64,000 bases of DNA from NCBI RefSeq assembly GCF_003034915.1, contig NZ_PZJX01000025.1, positions 1 to 64,000 of the forward strand, read 5' to 3'. Position 1 is the first letter of the stretch. Each line of letters opens with the position of its first letter. Below the pieces are notes generated by a model. It did no database searches, had not been told where the DNA came from, and was given only the letters and a program-made list of their open reading frames with translations. The position numbers and the translations under genes were made by a program. Below, piece after piece: positions 25,749 through 35,499 of the stretch. Source of the stretch: Mesorhizobium helmanticense (GTDB lineage: Bacteria > Pseudomonadota > Alphaproteobacteria > Rhizobiales > Rhizobiaceae).

Positions 25749-26600
25749 CTATAGCGCGTTTTCGCGGCGCTGGGTATGGGGCGGGCGGATACGTTCTCCG
25801 CGATAGTCGAATGGGATGATTGTCTCTTGCCGCAGCCGGCAGAGGTCGGAAATCTGTTCGACTATCCGCTTGATCTCGGTGCTGATTTTGTTCAGTCCCG
25901 TCTTCCTGCGTCTTTTGATCATCTCGATTACGTCACGCTGCTCGCCGCGTTCCTGCTTGAGCATGCTCGGCAATCCGACAGCCCGCTCACCCAGGAACTG
26001 ATCCTGCAGGCACAGTGCCGGAACGAGCTGATAGATGGTCTTGCTGGACGACGTTGCCAAGGCCGGATTGAAGACGACGTGGTCGACCGGTATACCGATA
26101 TCCTCGGTGCCGGCGACGAGGTCGCGCGCGGCTTGCCTTGAAATTATGTAGCCCGCTGTCCCGATATGGAGCCCGTAGAGCCTGGAGACGGAAAAACCGT
26201 GGCCGGCCGAAACGCGCTTTCGGGCGACCTTGGTTTTCTTGAAGAATGTCTCCAGCTTGACGATGTCGGCGTCGGCCGGAATCCAGCCGGTATCGGCAAG
26301 CAATGCGCCGGCCTTTGCGGAAAAGACGATATCGTCTTCGAAGATGGCGCCGTAGGCATCGTCGCCGGCCGCGACGATCGCCCAGCAGGCCTTATGGCTG
26401 AGCAGGCAGCCGATCTCGGCGTCCGTCATGCGAAGCGGCGATTTGCGCTTGACGCGCAGCGGCATAAGGGCGAGGTCGGGCCGGTCCTGGGCGTCGATCG
26501 CCGCCAACCGCTCGAACCCAACGCCGATCCGGGCAAACTCGGCCGTCATATGGGCGAGCCTGTCGCCGGACCGATCGAGATTGATGACCAGACATTTCAT
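25749..26600 (-). CDS. Glycosyltransferase family 25 (LPS-type)
   Basis: A 283-residue protein beginning MKCLVINLDRSGDRLAHM, followed by the GT25 features CLLSHKACW and the AIFEDDIVFS acidic motif, and later PVDHVVFNPAL. GT25 enzymes add hexoses to lipopolysaccharide or other surface glycans in the cytoplasm. The ATG at 26600 is set by the family N-terminus; the frame stays open far upstream only because it is antisense to the copper ATPase. Its stop lies 33 bases before the glnD start. Confidence 0.88.
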   Translation of the reverse strand: MKCLVINLDRSGDRLAHMTAEFARIGVGFERLAAIDAQDRPDLALMPLRVKRKSPLRMTDAEIGCLLSHKACWAIVAAGDDAYGAIFEDDIVFSAKAGALLADTGWIPADADIVKLETFFKKTKVARKRVSAGHGFSVSRLYGLHIGTAGYIISRQAARDLVAGTEDIGIPVDHVVFNPALATSSSKTIYQLVPALCLQDQFLGERAVGLPSMLKQERGEQRDVIEMIKRRRKTGLNKISTEIKRIVEQISDLCRLRQETIIPFDYRGERIRPPHTQRRENAL

Positions 26601-26739
26601 TTGCCAGGCACTTCGTTTGGATGGGATCGACGCGGTTGCCCTAAAGTGGTCGCGTCCATAGCACACCGGCACAAATGCGTGCGGTTTTTTCCGCCATGCG
26701 GTTCTGCGAGGAGTAGGCTCGAAAAATTGTGACTGGCCC

Positions 26740-26770
26740 TTGACCTTCCAGTTACTGGAAGCACTACCTC
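26740..26770 (+). promoter_or_regulatory. CueR/HmrR-type copper-responsive promoter of copA
   Basis: A perfect 7-bp dyad, CTTCCAG-TTA-CTGGAAG (26745-26761), sits between TTGACC (-35, 26740-26745) and TACCTC (-10, 26765-26770). The spacer is 19 bases, the overlong spacing that MerR-family activators correct by twisting DNA. The sequence closely matches known CueR copA operators. It lies 31 bases before the copA ATG. Confidence 0.85.
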
Positions 26771-26801
26771 CGCATCGTATCGAGACACCGAGGCAATTCG
26801 C

Positions 26802-29306
26802 ATGACGCATTCCGACCACGATCATCACGCGCACAGCGGCTGCTGCTCGACGAAAGCAGCTCCATCCGCCGCGGAAGCCGTCATCCGCGATCCGGTCTGC
26901 GGCATGACCGTCGATCCAGCCGCCGGCAAGCCGACGGCCGAGCATGGCGGCCAACTCTATCATTTCTGCAGCGAGCGCTGCCGCCAGAAATTCGTCGCCG
27001 AGCCGGAGAAATATTTGACGGCCACCGATCCCGTGTGCGGCATGAGCGTCGACCGCGCCACCGCGAAGCACTTTTCCCGACACGAGGGCCAGGGCTTCTA
27101 TTTCTGTTCGGCCGCTTGCCAGGCGAAATTCGAGGCGGAGCCGGCAAAATATCCTGGCGATCGGCCACAGGCACCGGCGATGCCGAAAGGCACGCAGTAC
27201 ACCTGCCCGATGCATCCCGAAATCGTTCGCGACAAGCCAGGCTCCTGCCCGATCTGTGGCATGGCGCTGGAGCCGATGGGCGTACCGACCGGCGATGAAG
27301 GCCCGAATCCGGAGCTGGTCGACTTCACCAGGCGCTTCTGGGTAAGTGCGGTGCTGTCCGTGCCATTGCTGATCACTGCCATGGCGCCGATGCTCGGTCT
27401 GACCTTTCAAGCCTTCATCGACGATCGGACGAAGGTCTGGGTGGAACTGGCGCTGGCCAGCCCGGTGGTGCTGTGGGCCGCTTTCCCCTTCTTTCATCGC
27501 GGTTGGGATTCGGTTCTCAACCGCAGCCCCAACATGTGGACGCTGATTTCGCTCGGCGTCGGGGCCGCGTATGTCTACAGCGTCGTCGCCACGCTGTTTC
27601 CGGACATCTTTCCGCACCAGTTCCGCGGTCATGGCGGCACGGTGCCGGTCTATTTCGAGGCGGCCGCCGTCATCGTGGCGCTGGTGTTCCTGGGCCAGGT
27701 GCTGGAACTGCGCGCCCGGGAAAAAACCGGCTCGGCGATCCGCGCGCTGCTCGACCTGGCGCCGAAGACGGCGCGGCGGATCTTCGAGGACGGTACCGAA
27801 AACGATGTGCCGCTCGATGCGGTCAAGGCCGGCGACCGCCTGCGCATCCGTCCCGGTGATGCCGTGCCGGTCGACGGCATCGTGCTCGAAGGTCGCTCTT
27901 CCATCGACGAATCGATGATATCGGGCGAGCCGCTGCCGGTCGAAAAAACCGAAGGCGATGCCTTGACCGGCGGCACGCTCAACAAGAACGGCTCGCTGGT
28001 CATGCGCGCCGACAAGGTCGGCGCCGAGACCACACTGGCCCGGATCGTCGAGCTCGTCGCCAAGGCGCAGCGGTCGCGCGCGCCGATTCAAGGGTTGGCC
28101 GACCGCGTCTCCTTCTATTTCGTCCCGGCCGTCGTGCTGGTCGCGATCATTGCCTTCATCGCCTGGGCGGTCTTCGGCCCGCAGCCCAGCCTCATCTTTG
28201 CCATCGTCTCGGCGGTCTCGGTACTGATCATCGCCTGTCCCTGCGCACTGGGCCTAGCGACGCCGATGTCGATCATGACCGCCACTGGGCGCGGCGCGCA
28301 TGCCGGCGTGCTGATCAAGGAAGCGGCGGCGCTCGAAAGTTTTGCCTCCGTCGACACGTTGATAGTAGACAAGACCGGAACGCTGACCGAAGGCCGGCCG
28401 CGGTTGACCGATGTTGTCGCCCTCGACGGCATGCCGGACGATGAATTGCTGGCGCTTGCCGCTGCTTTGGAGAAGGGCTCGGAGCATCCGCTGGCCGAGG
28501 CGATCGTCGATGGCACCGGCGAGCGGGGATTGAAAATCGCCGACGCCAATGACTTCGAGGCGGTCACCGGCAAAGGCGTTTCCGGCACGGTGTCGGGCAA
28601 GAAGGTCGCGCTCGGCAATACGGCCATGATGGCCGATCTCGGCATCGACACCGCGCCGCTCGGTGAACAGGCCACGGCGCTGCAGGCGGACGGCAAGACG
28701 GTGATGTTCGTTGCCATAGGGAAAAAGCTGGCCGGCATTGTCGCCGTCGCTGATCCAGTCAAGGCGACGACTGCTGAGGCAATCAAGGCGCTGCACGACA
28801 GGGGCTTGAGGATCATCATGGCGACCGGCGACAATGAGCGTACGGCCAGGGCTATCGCCGGCAAGCTCGGCATCGACGAGGTTCGCGCTGGCCTGCTGCC
28901 GGAACAGAAGGCGACACTTGTCGAGGAATTGCGCTCGAAAGGCGCCGGCGTCGCCATGGCCGGCGATGGTGTCAATGATGCACCGGCGCTGGCCGCCGCC
29001 GATGTCGGCATCGCCATGGGTACCGGCGCCGACGTGGCGGTCGAAAGCGCCGGGATCACGCTGGTCAAGGGCGATCTCAACGGCATCGTCCGGGCCCGAA
29101 CGCTCGCACAGGCAACGATCCGCAACATCCGCCAGAACCTGTTTTTCGCCTTCCTCTACAATGTGCTTGGCGTGCCTGTCGCGGCCGGTGTGCTCTACCC
29201 GCTCACCGGCACGCTGCTTTCGCCGATGATTGCGGCGGCGGCGATGAGCCTGTCTTCGGTTTCGGTCATCGCCAACGCTTTGCGGCTCAGGACGTTGAAA
29301 CTCTGA
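26802..29306 (+). CDS. copA: Copper-translocating P-type ATPase with two YHS domains
   Basis: An 834-residue P1B-type ATPase exporting Cu+. Instead of the usual CxxC ferredoxin-like domains, the N-terminus has a His/Cys-rich stretch (residues 4-15), two tandem YHS domains (about 29-72 and 75-118, each with DPVCGM and a FCS..C pair) and a heavy-metal-binding domain (YTCPMHPEIV...CPICGM, about 133-160). The transport site is Cys479-Pro-Cys481, the phosphorylated residue Asp523 in DKTGTLTEG, the SEHPLAEA motif follows, and GDGVNDAPAL is the hinge. It is controlled by the adjacent CueR-type promoter and followed by a DUF305 gene. Confidence 0.95.
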   Translation: MTHSDHDHHAHSGCCSTKAAPSAAEAVIRDPVCGMTVDPAAGKPTAEHGGQLYHFCSERCRQKFVAEPEKYLTATDPVCGMSVDRATAKHFSRHEGQGFYFCSAACQAKFEAEPAKYPGDRPQAPAMPKGTQYTCPMHPEIVRDKPGSCPICGMALEPMGVPTGDEGPNPELVDFTRRFWVSAVLSVPLLITAMAPMLGLTFQAFIDDRTKVWVELALASPVVLWAAFPFFHRGWDSVLNRSPNMWTLISLGVGAAYVYSVVATLFPDIFPHQFRGHGGTVPVYFEAAAVIVALVFLGQVLELRAREKTGSAIRALLDLAPKTARRIFEDGTENDVPLDAVKAGDRLRIRPGDAVPVDGIVLEGRSSIDESMISGEPLPVEKTEGDALTGGTLNKNGSLVMRADKVGAETTLARIVELVAKAQRSRAPIQGLADRVSFYFVPAVVLVAIIAFIAWAVFGPQPSLIFAIVSAVSVLIIACPCALGLATPMSIMTATGRGAHAGVLIKEAAALESFASVDTLIVDKTGTLTEGRPRLTDVVALDGMPDDELLALAAALEKGSEHPLAEAIVDGTGERGLKIADANDFEAVTGKGVSGTVSGKKVALGNTAMMADLGIDTAPLGEQATALQADGKTVMFVAIGKKLAGIVAVADPVKATTAEAIKALHDRGLRIIMATGDNERTARAIAGKLGIDEVRAGLLPEQKATLVEELRSKGAGVAMAGDGVNDAPALAAADVGIAMGTGADVAVESAGITLVKGDLNGIVRARTLAQATIRNIRQNLFFAFLYNVLGVPVAAGVLYPLTGTLLSPMIAAAAMSLSSVSVIANALRLRTLKL

Positions 29307-29348
29307 GTGAAGCCCCCAAATACGAATCCATTCAACAGGAGATCATGG

Positions 29349-29738
29349 ATGAGCTTGGCTAAAAAAATCGTGCTGTTGCTGATGGCGGCGGGGATGCTGG
29401 TTGCAGTGTTTCTCGAAAGCGTCCCAGCGCAGTCCGAAGAGATGAAACACGACATGGGCGCGATGGCGATGGGCGCCGATGGCCCCTCGACCGAAGGCTA
29501 CAAGGCGGCGATGGACAAGATGCACACCGACATGATGATCGAATATTCCGGCGATGCCGATGTCGACTTCGTCCGCGGCATGATCCCGCATCATCAGGGC
29601 GCGATCGCCATGGCCAAGGTCGAATTGGCCAACGGCAAGGATCCGGAAATCCGCAAGCTGGCCGAGGCGGTCATTAAGGCACAGGAAGCCGAGATCAAGC
29701 AGATGCAGGATTGGCTCGCCGCTCATCCGGTGAAGTAG
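29349..29738 (+). CDS. DUF305-family periplasmic copper-associated protein
   Basis: A 129-residue exported protein: signal peptide to about residue 27 (ending VPAQS), then a methionine/histidine-rich stretch ([13 protein letters not shown]) and the DUF305 core with [16 protein letters not shown]305 proteins such as CopM bind copper in the periplasm. The start at 29349 has AGGAG 8 bases upstream. It follows copA by 42 bases and is surely in the same copper-induced operon, where it would handle exported or periplasmic Cu+. Confidence 0.88.
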   Translation: MSLAKKIVLLLMAAGMLVAVFLESVPAQSEEMKHDMGAMAMGADGPSTEGYKAAMDKMHTDMMIEYSGDADVDFVRGMIPHHQGAIAMAKVELANGKDPEIRKLAEAVIKAQEAEIKQMQDWLAAHPVK

Positions 29739-29752
29739 CCACCACGTTGAGT

Positions 29753-29777
29753 TCCGGGAAGGTCCTTTCCGGATTTC
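29753..29777 (+). terminator. Weak hairpin terminator after the copper operon
   Basis: TCCGGGAAGG and CCTTTCCGGA face each other around a short centre (29753-29773), followed by TTTCTC. The T-run is poor, so termination is uncertain. Confidence 0.4.
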
Positions 29778-29820
29778 TCCCGCCGGCTATGATAGTTTCC
29801 GGCCCCGACTGGAGCACGTG

Positions 29821-30666
29821 ATGCCATCAACGATTAGAACCACCACGCTGCCCTCTGGCGAAGCCGTTCAGGTGCTTGGCCAGGGCACGTGGAAGATGGG
29901 CGAGGACGCCCGCCGCCGTACCGATGAGGTCAACGCCCTCAAGCTTGGGCTGGACCTTGGCGTCACGCTGATCGATACGGCGGAAATGTATGCCAGCGGC
30001 GGTGCCGAGGAGGTGGTGGCGCAGGCTATTGCCGGGCGCCGCGACGAGACCTTCCTGGTCTCCAAGGTGCTGCCGTCCAACGCCTCGCGCGCCGGCGTGG
30101 CGCGTGCCTGCGAGAACAGCCTGAAGCGCCTCGCCACCGACCGCATCGATCTCTATCTGCTGCATTGGCCCGGCAGCGTGCCGCTGGCGGAAACAGTCGA
30201 GGCGTTCGAGGCCTTGAAGAAGGCGGGCAAGGTCCGCCACTGGGGCGTCAGCAATTTCGACACCCACGAGATGGAGGAACTGGTCGGCCTGCCGGGCGGC
30301 AGCAATGTCCAGACCAACCAGATCCTCTACAATCTGTCCCAGCGCGGCCCCGAATTCGACCTTTCGCCCTGGAGCCGGCAGCGCGGCATTCCGCTGATGG
30401 CCTATTCGCCGGTCGATCAAGGCACGTTGGCGCGCAACCCCAGGCTCGAAGCCATCGCTGCCCGCCACAATGCGACGCCGGCGCAAATCGCGCTTGCCTG
30501 GGTGATGCGCCAAGACGGTGTCATCGCCATTCCCAAGGCCAGCCGGCAGGAGCATGTCCGCCAGAACGTCGCCGCGCTCGATATCAGGCTCACCCCGGAA
30601 GATTTCGCCGACCTCGACCGCGCCTTCCCGCCGCCGACCCGCAAGCGTGGTTTGGAGATGATCTAG
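29821..30666 (+). CDS. Aldo/keto reductase
   Basis: A 281-residue NADP(H)-dependent oxidoreductase with a TIM-barrel fold. The catalytic tetrad is visible: Asp52 and Tyr57 in IDTAEMYASG, Lys82 in LVSKVLP and His115 in YLLHWPG. The coenzyme region AIPKAS is near 235. Substrate unknown. ATG at 29821 follows an in-frame GTG one codon earlier. The next gene starts 46 bases after its stop. Confidence 0.92.
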   Translation: MPSTIRTTTLPSGEAVQVLGQGTWKMGEDARRRTDEVNALKLGLDLGVTLIDTAEMYASGGAEEVVAQAIAGRRDETFLVSKVLPSNASRAGVARACENSLKRLATDRIDLYLLHWPGSVPLAETVEAFEALKKAGKVRHWGVSNFDTHEMEELVGLPGGSNVQTNQILYNLSQRGPEFDLSPWSRQRGIPLMAYSPVDQGTLARNPRLEAIAARHNATPAQIALAWVMRQDGVIAIPKASRQEHVRQNVAALDIRLTPEDFADLDRAFPPPTRKRGLEMI

Positions 30667-30712
30667 AATCCGAAAATTGGGAATCGGTTTTCGGAAGATG
30701 AGAGAGTGAGCA

Positions 30713-31522
30713 TTGGAACGAATTTCAGCCGGGCATCATCACACGGCGTACAAAATCGGGGATATGACGGTCACGTCGCTGCGCGACGGTTATGTCGACA
30801 TGCCAACCAGGCGGCTGCGCCAGCCCGGAAACATCGTATTCGGTGATGACCTGCCATCGCAGGTGGCGCTTGTCGACGGCGCGCTCAGGCTATCCGTCAA
30901 CGCCTTTGCCATTGATGACGGCGACGAAATCACGCTGATCGACACAGGGGCTTCGAACGCCTGGCACCCGACAATGGGGCATCTGCCCGAGGCGCTGCGC
31001 GAGGCGAAGATCGCCGTCGGCCGAATACGCACTGTTGCCTTCACCCACACCCATCTCGACCATATCCACGGGCTCATCCTTGCCGACGGTCGGGACGGCT
31101 TCCCGCAGCTCTCTCGCCTGCTTGTCCCGCGAGCCGAGCTCGACATGTTCCGGGCGGAGGCGAGGCTGGAACGTTTCCACGGTCGCGCCCGGCCCTTCGA
31201 CCCTGGGCAGCGCCTCAGCGCGTCTATCGATACGATCGCCACCCCTGGCCATGAAGTCGGCCACACCTGCTTCCGCGTCATGAGTGGAGGCGAAACATTG
31301 TTGACCTGGGGCGACATCGTGCATGTGCCGTCGCTTCAATTCGACCACCCGGAGATCACGTGGGAGTTCGACGCCGACCAGGAACAGGCGCGGGCAAGCC
31401 GGCTGCAAATACTGGCGATGGCAACCGGCAACGGCTGCTACGTCGCGGGAGCGCATCTCGATTCGCCCGGCGTCGGTAGGGTTTCCCGCACCGAAACAAC
31501 CTTCCGCTTCGAGCCCTTGTAA
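30713..31522 (+). CDS. MBL-fold metallo-hydrolase
   Basis: A 269-residue metallo-beta-lactamase-fold hydrolase. The zinc motif FTHTHLDHIHG (HxHxDH) is intact at about residues 107-117; further ligands are probably His183 in GHEVGH, Asp in WGDIVH and the terminal GAHLD. The start is taken as TTG 30713 because homologous-looking sequence begins before the first in-frame ATG (30764). Substrate unknown; members open lactones or hydrolyse thioesters. Confidence 0.88.
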   Translation: MERISAGHHHTAYKIGDMTVTSLRDGYVDMPTRRLRQPGNIVFGDDLPSQVALVDGALRLSVNAFAIDDGDEITLIDTGASNAWHPTMGHLPEALREAKIAVGRIRTVAFTHTHLDHIHGLILADGRDGFPQLSRLLVPRAELDMFRAEARLERFHGRARPFDPGQRLSASIDTIATPGHEVGHTCFRVMSGGETLLTWGDIVHVPSLQFDHPEITWEFDADQEQARASRLQILAMATGNGCYVAGAHLDSPGVGRVSRTETTFRFEPL

Positions 31523-31527
31523 GAACT

Positions 31528-32082
31528 CTAGCCCAGTGCCGCCCGTGCTCGCTGCAGGGCGCGAGAAAAGACCGCCGTATCGTCGAAAGCGCGTCCCAGC
31601 GTGAGCGCGCCCTGGATGGCGCAGACCGTCTCTTCGGCCAGTTCGTCCGCCCTGGCCGGGCTATGTCCGGTGCGGGTCAGCGCTTCGGCTAGATGCGCCA
31701 CCCAGCGGCCGAAATAGCTTTTGATCGCCTTGGCAAAAAGGTCGCGGGACTCGTCAAGCGCGAAGGCGCCGATCAGACACACCCGCCGACCGGAGCGGAA
31801 ATAGCGGTCGGTGGCCTCCAGCATGCGTTCGATGCCGGCATGCGGGTCAGCCCTGTCCTGCAGCGGCACGAAGACATTTTCCTCGAACCATCCATCTATA
31901 TGGGCGATGATGGCCGCCGCCATCTCTTCCTTGCCGCCGGGAAAGAAGTGATAGAGGCTGCCTTTGCCTAAGCCGGTCGCCGCGCCGATCAGCGCCAGGC
32001 TTGCCCCTTCATAACCGTGCTCGCGGAAAACTTCGCCGATGATGGAGAGCAAGTCGGCGCGATCGGGCGCGATCCTGCGCAT
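31528..32082 (-). CDS. TetR-family transcriptional regulator
   Basis: A 184-residue regulator: N-terminal TetR HTH (GYEGASLALIGAATGLGKGSLYHFF at about residues 23-47, read in part) and a ligand-binding C-terminal domain. It lies 7 bases downstream of a DUF1348 gene on the same strand, and both are preceded by a dyad at 32590-32605 that it probably binds. Its 3' end converges with the metallo-hydrolase gene with only 5 bases between the stops. Confidence 0.9.
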   Translation of the reverse strand: MRRIAPDRADLLSIIGEVFREHGYEGASLALIGAATGLGKGSLYHFFPGGKEEMAAAIIAHIDGWFEENVFVPLQDRADPHAGIERMLEATDRYFRSGRRVCLIGAFALDESRDLFAKAIKSYFGRWVAHLAEALTRTGHSPARADELAEETVCAIQGALTLGRAFDDTAVFSRALQRARAALG

Positions 32083-32089
32083 GCGCCCG

Positions 32090-32554
32090 TTACAATCCGA
32101 GCTCGGAAAGGCCGGGATGGTTGTCGGGCCGGCGGCCGAGCGGCCAGTGATATTTGCGCTCGCTCTCGCTGATCGGCAGATCGTTGATGCTGGCGACGCG
32201 CCTACGCATCAGCCCGGCGGCGTCGAACTCCCAGTTCTCGTTGCCGTAGGAACGGAACCAGTGGTCGCTGTCGTCGCGCCATTCATAGGCAAAGCGCACG
32301 GCGATGCGGTTTTCGTTCCAGGTCCACACCTCCTTGATGAGGCGGTAGTCGAGCTCGCGGGCCCATTTGCGCGCTAGGAAGCCGACGATCTCCTTTCGCC
32401 CGCTGACGAATTCTGCGCGATTGCGCCAAGCGCTGTCCTCGGTATAGGCGAGCGAAACCCGTTCGGGATCGCGGCTGTTCCAGGCATCCTCGGCAAGCCG
32501 CGCCTTTTGTGTCGCGGTCTCAAGCGTGAAGGGCGGCAGCGGTGGACGGCTCAT
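32090..32554 (-). CDS. DUF1348 / NTF2-like family protein
   Basis: A 154-residue protein of the NTF2-like fold. The family phrases [18 protein letters not shown] and [20 protein letters not shown] are clear, as is [11 protein letters not shown] near the end. No catalytic function is established for the family. It is the first gene of a two-gene unit with the TetR regulator, so it is likely induced by that regulator's ligand. Confidence 0.88.
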   Translation of the reverse strand: MSRPPLPPFTLETATQKARLAEDAWNSRDPERVSLAYTEDSAWRNRAEFVSGRKEIVGFLARKWARELDYRLIKEVWTWNENRIAVRFAYEWRDDSDHWFRSYGNENWEFDAAGLMRRRVASINDLPISESERKYHWPLGRRPDNHPGLSELGL

Positions 32555-32589
32555 GGCATTATCCCATCGATTGAAGCGATGGGGAGTAT

Positions 32590-32605
32590 TGTACCAATCG
32601 GTACA
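32590..32605. promoter_or_regulatory. Probable TetR operator upstream of the DUF1348-tetR unit
   Basis: TGTACC (32590-32595) and GGTACA (32600-32605) form a perfect 6-bp dyad with a 4-base centre, 36 bases upstream of the DUF1348 start. It is typical of TetR-family sites, and the regulator gene is in the same unit, so autoregulation is likely. Confidence 0.65.
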
Positions 32606-32630
32606 GTAGCGTCAAGGGCACTGAATGGTG

Positions 32631-35363
32631 CTATGGTTTCCCCGCCATCCCCTTCAGCCTGTACAGCGCCTCCAGCGCCTCTCGCGGCGTCATCTCGTCG
32701 GGGTTGATCGCGCCCAGCGCCTCACCCAGCGCATCGTTCCTGGCCTGCTTCGGCGCCTCCCGCTTCAGCGCCACCGAAAACAGCGGCAGGTCGTCGACCA
32801 GCCGGTTGGCCTTGCCCGAGACTTCGCCGGCTTCGAGCTGGTGCAGCACTTCCTTGGCCCGGCCGACCACGGCTTCCGGCAGGCCGGCCAGCCGCGCTAC
32901 CTGCACGCCATAGGAGCGGTCGGCCGCGCCCTTGCCGACCTCGTGCAGGAAGACGACGTCGCCCTCCCATTCCTTGACCCGCATGGTGACGTTGTGCAGC
33001 CGCGGCAGCTTGCCGGCTAGCGCCGTCATTTCGTGGAAATGGGTGGCGAAGATCGCCCGGCAGCGGTTCTTCTCGTGCAGATATTCGACCGCCGCCCAGG
33101 CGATCGACAGACCATCGAAAGTGGCGGTGCCGCGGCCGATCTCGTCGAGGATGACCAGCGCGCGCTCGCCGGCCTGGTTGAGGATCGCCGCCGTTTCCAC
33201 CATCTCGACCATGAAGGTCGAGCGGCCGCGCGCCAGGTCGTCGGAGGCGCCGACCCGCGAGAACAGCCGGTCGACGACGCCGATATGGGCTGATGTCGCC
33301 GGCACGAAGGAGCCGGTCTGGGCAAGGATGGCGATCAGCGCGTTTTGCCGGAGAAAGGTCGACTTGCCGCCCATGTTGGGCCCGGTCAGCAGCCAGATCG
33401 CGCCATTCTTCGCACCGCCTTCCGGTGACAGGTCGCAATCATTGGCGACGAACGGACCTTCGCCCGAACGCCGCAGCGCCTGCTCGACCACTGGATGGCG
33501 TCCGCCCGAAATCTCGAAGGCAAGGCTTGCATCGACCACCGGCCGGCACCAGGCCTCGCTTTCCGAGAGCAGGGCGAGCGCTGCCGAGACGTCGAGCACG
33601 GCAAGCGCTTCGGCGCCGGCGCGGATTTTATCCGCCTCGCCGACGGCTTCAGCTGTCAGCCGGTCGAAGGCGGCAAGCTCGATCGCCAGCGCCCGGTCGG
33701 CGGCATTGGCGATCTTCGATTCCAGCTCGGCCAGCTCCGTCGTGGTGAAGCGCATGGCATTGGCCATGGTCTGGCGATGGATGAAGCGCGCCTTCGCCCC
33801 GTCGCTGCCGGTCATGATCGAATGGTGGTTGGCGGTAACTTCGATGTAGTAGCCGAGCACATTGTTGTGCCGGATCTTCAGCGAGCGGATGCCGGTCTCC
33901 TCGATCAGCGAGCGTTCCAGCCCGGCAATCACCTTGCGCGATTCGTCGCGCAGCGCCCGCATCTCGTCGAGCTCGCCGTGATAGCCGGAGCGGATGAAGC
34001 CGCCGTCGCGCTTCAGCAGCGGCAACTCCTCGCCCAGCGCTTGCATCAGATGCGCGGCGAGCTCGCGTGGCAGCGCTTCGATCGCCGCCAGCGCCGACAC
34101 CACCTCCTTGGGCAGGGTGGCTTCTCCAAACAGTTCGGCAATCGCGCCCGCCGCCTCGAACCCGGCGCGCAGCGCGCCGAGATCGCGCGGGCCGCCACGG
34201 TTGAGAGCCAGCCTGGACAGCGCGCGCGGCATGTCGGCGACACTCTTCAGCCTCGCCCGCACCGCCTGGCAGAGCCGCGTCTCGGAGCGGAAGAACGACA
34301 CCGAGTCCAGCCTCGCGCCGATGGCCGCCGGATCGGTCAGCGGTGCCGTCAGCCGGTCGGCGAGCAGCCGTGCCCCGCCACCGGTCACCGTGCGGTCGAT
34401 CGCCTTGAACAGCGAGCCTTCGCGGTTGCCGGACAAGGTGCGAAGCAGTTCAAGATTGGCGCGCGTCGCCGGGTCGATGAACAGCGTCGAGCCCTGCTCC
34501 TCGCGTTCGGGTCGCGACAATGGTGGCCGCTCGGCCTTCTGCGTCTTCTCGACATAGGCGATCGCGCCCGAGATCGCCGACAGCTCGGCGCGCGAAAACG
34601 TACCGAAACTGTCCGGTGTCGCCACCTCGAAGAAGCGGGCGATGCGCCCTGCCGCCGAGGCCGAATCGAACAGCGAAGGCGGCTGCGGATTGGCGACGCG
34701 GCCAAGCACGTCGAACACCGGTTTCAGCTCCGGGTCATAAAACACCGGCTCGGCGACGATCAACTCGCGCGGGTCGACGCGGAAGACATCGGCGAGCAGC
34801 CGGTCGGCGGTGGTCTCGGCGACGCGAAAGCTGCCGGTCGAGATATCGATCCAGGCAAGCGCGAAGGAGTGCTCCGCTCCGCCCTTCACCCGTCCCAGCG
34901 CCATCAGGAAACTCGATTCCGACGGCGCCAGCAATTTGTCCTCGGTGATGGTGCCGGGCGTCACCAGCCGCACCACGTCGCGGCGCACCACCGATTTGCC
35001 GCCGCGTTTCTTCGCTTCCGCCGGATCCTCGATCTGCTCGCAGACGGCGACGCGGAACCCCTGTCCGATCAATTTCTGCAGATAGTCGTCGGCCGCATGC
35101 ACCGGCACGCCGCACATCGGAATGTCGTGGCCCTGGTGTTTGCCGCGCTTGGTCAGCACGATGCCCAGCGCCCGGCTTGCCTTTTCGGCGTCGTCGAAGA
35201 ACAGCTCGTAGAAATCGCCCATGCGGTAGAACAGCAGCGAATCCGGGTTCGCCGCCTTGATCTCGATATACTGCTCCATCATCGGCGTGACGGCGCCGCC
35301 CGTTACGGGCGCGGGCGTCGCCGCCTCGGGGGGGTCGGGCTCGGTTGGCATGTGCATGTTCAT
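32631..35363 (-). CDS. mutS: DNA mismatch repair protein MutS
   Basis: A 910-residue mismatch-recognition ATPase. The mismatch-reading motif [11 protein letters not shown] (Phe-x-Glu) is near residue 50, Walker [10 protein letters not shown] near 660, Walker [11 protein letters not shown] near 735 and ATHFHE near 768. Domain order and length are normal. Upstream in-frame [12 protein letters not shown] is taken as the start; a later Met (MMEQYIEI) is possible. It stands alone on this strand. Confidence 0.97.
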   Translation of the reverse strand: MNMHMPTEPDPPEAATPAPVTGGAVTPMMEQYIEIKAANPDSLLFYRMGDFYELFFDDAEKASRALGIVLTKRGKHQGHDIPMCGVPVHAADDYLQKLIGQGFRVAVCEQIEDPAEAKKRGGKSVVRRDVVRLVTPGTITEDKLLAPSESSFLMALGRVKGGAEHSFALAWIDISTGSFRVAETTADRLLADVFRVDPRELIVAEPVFYDPELKPVFDVLGRVANPQPPSLFDSASAAGRIARFFEVATPDSFGTFSRAELSAISGAIAYVEKTQKAERPPLSRPEREEQGSTLFIDPATRANLELLRTLSGNREGSLFKAIDRTVTGGGARLLADRLTAPLTDPAAIGARLDSVSFFRSETRLCQAVRARLKSVADMPRALSRLALNRGGPRDLGALRAGFEAAGAIAELFGEATLPKEVVSALAAIEALPRELAAHLMQALGEELPLLKRDGGFIRSGYHGELDEMRALRDESRKVIAGLERSLIEETGIRSLKIRHNNVLGYYIEVTANHHSIMTGSDGAKARFIHRQTMANAMRFTTTELAELESKIANAADRALAIELAAFDRLTAEAVGEADKIRAGAEALAVLDVSAALALLSESEAWCRPVVDASLAFEISGGRHPVVEQALRRSGEGPFVANDCDLSPEGGAKNGAIWLLTGPNMGGKSTFLRQNALIAILAQTGSFVPATSAHIGVVDRLFSRVGASDDLARGRSTFMVEMVETAAILNQAGERALVILDEIGRGTATFDGLSIAWAAVEYLHEKNRCRAIFATHFHEMTALAGKLPRLHNVTMRVKEWEGDVVFLHEVGKGAADRSYGVQVARLAGLPEAVVGRAKEVLHQLEAGEVSGKANRLVDDLPLFSVALKREAPKQARNDALGEALGAINPDEMTPREALEALYRLKGMAGKP

Positions 35364-35499
35364 GCCGGCACGCTAGCAGATGTGACTGCCGGGTTTAATG
35401 CCGGCGGCTCGAAAAGCAGGGGAAAGGGGCGCCGGGTTCGCCACGTTGCCTGAAATCCAAATCGCGAATACTGAGGGATCGGAGCTTGGGCAGGGCACA

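Noticed and set aside
26601-28091. Long minus-strand frame extending the GT25 gene by about 500 residues
   Set aside because: It is exactly antisense to copA, has unfamiliar Arg/His/Asp-rich composition, and the family start MKCLVINLDRS lies at 26600.
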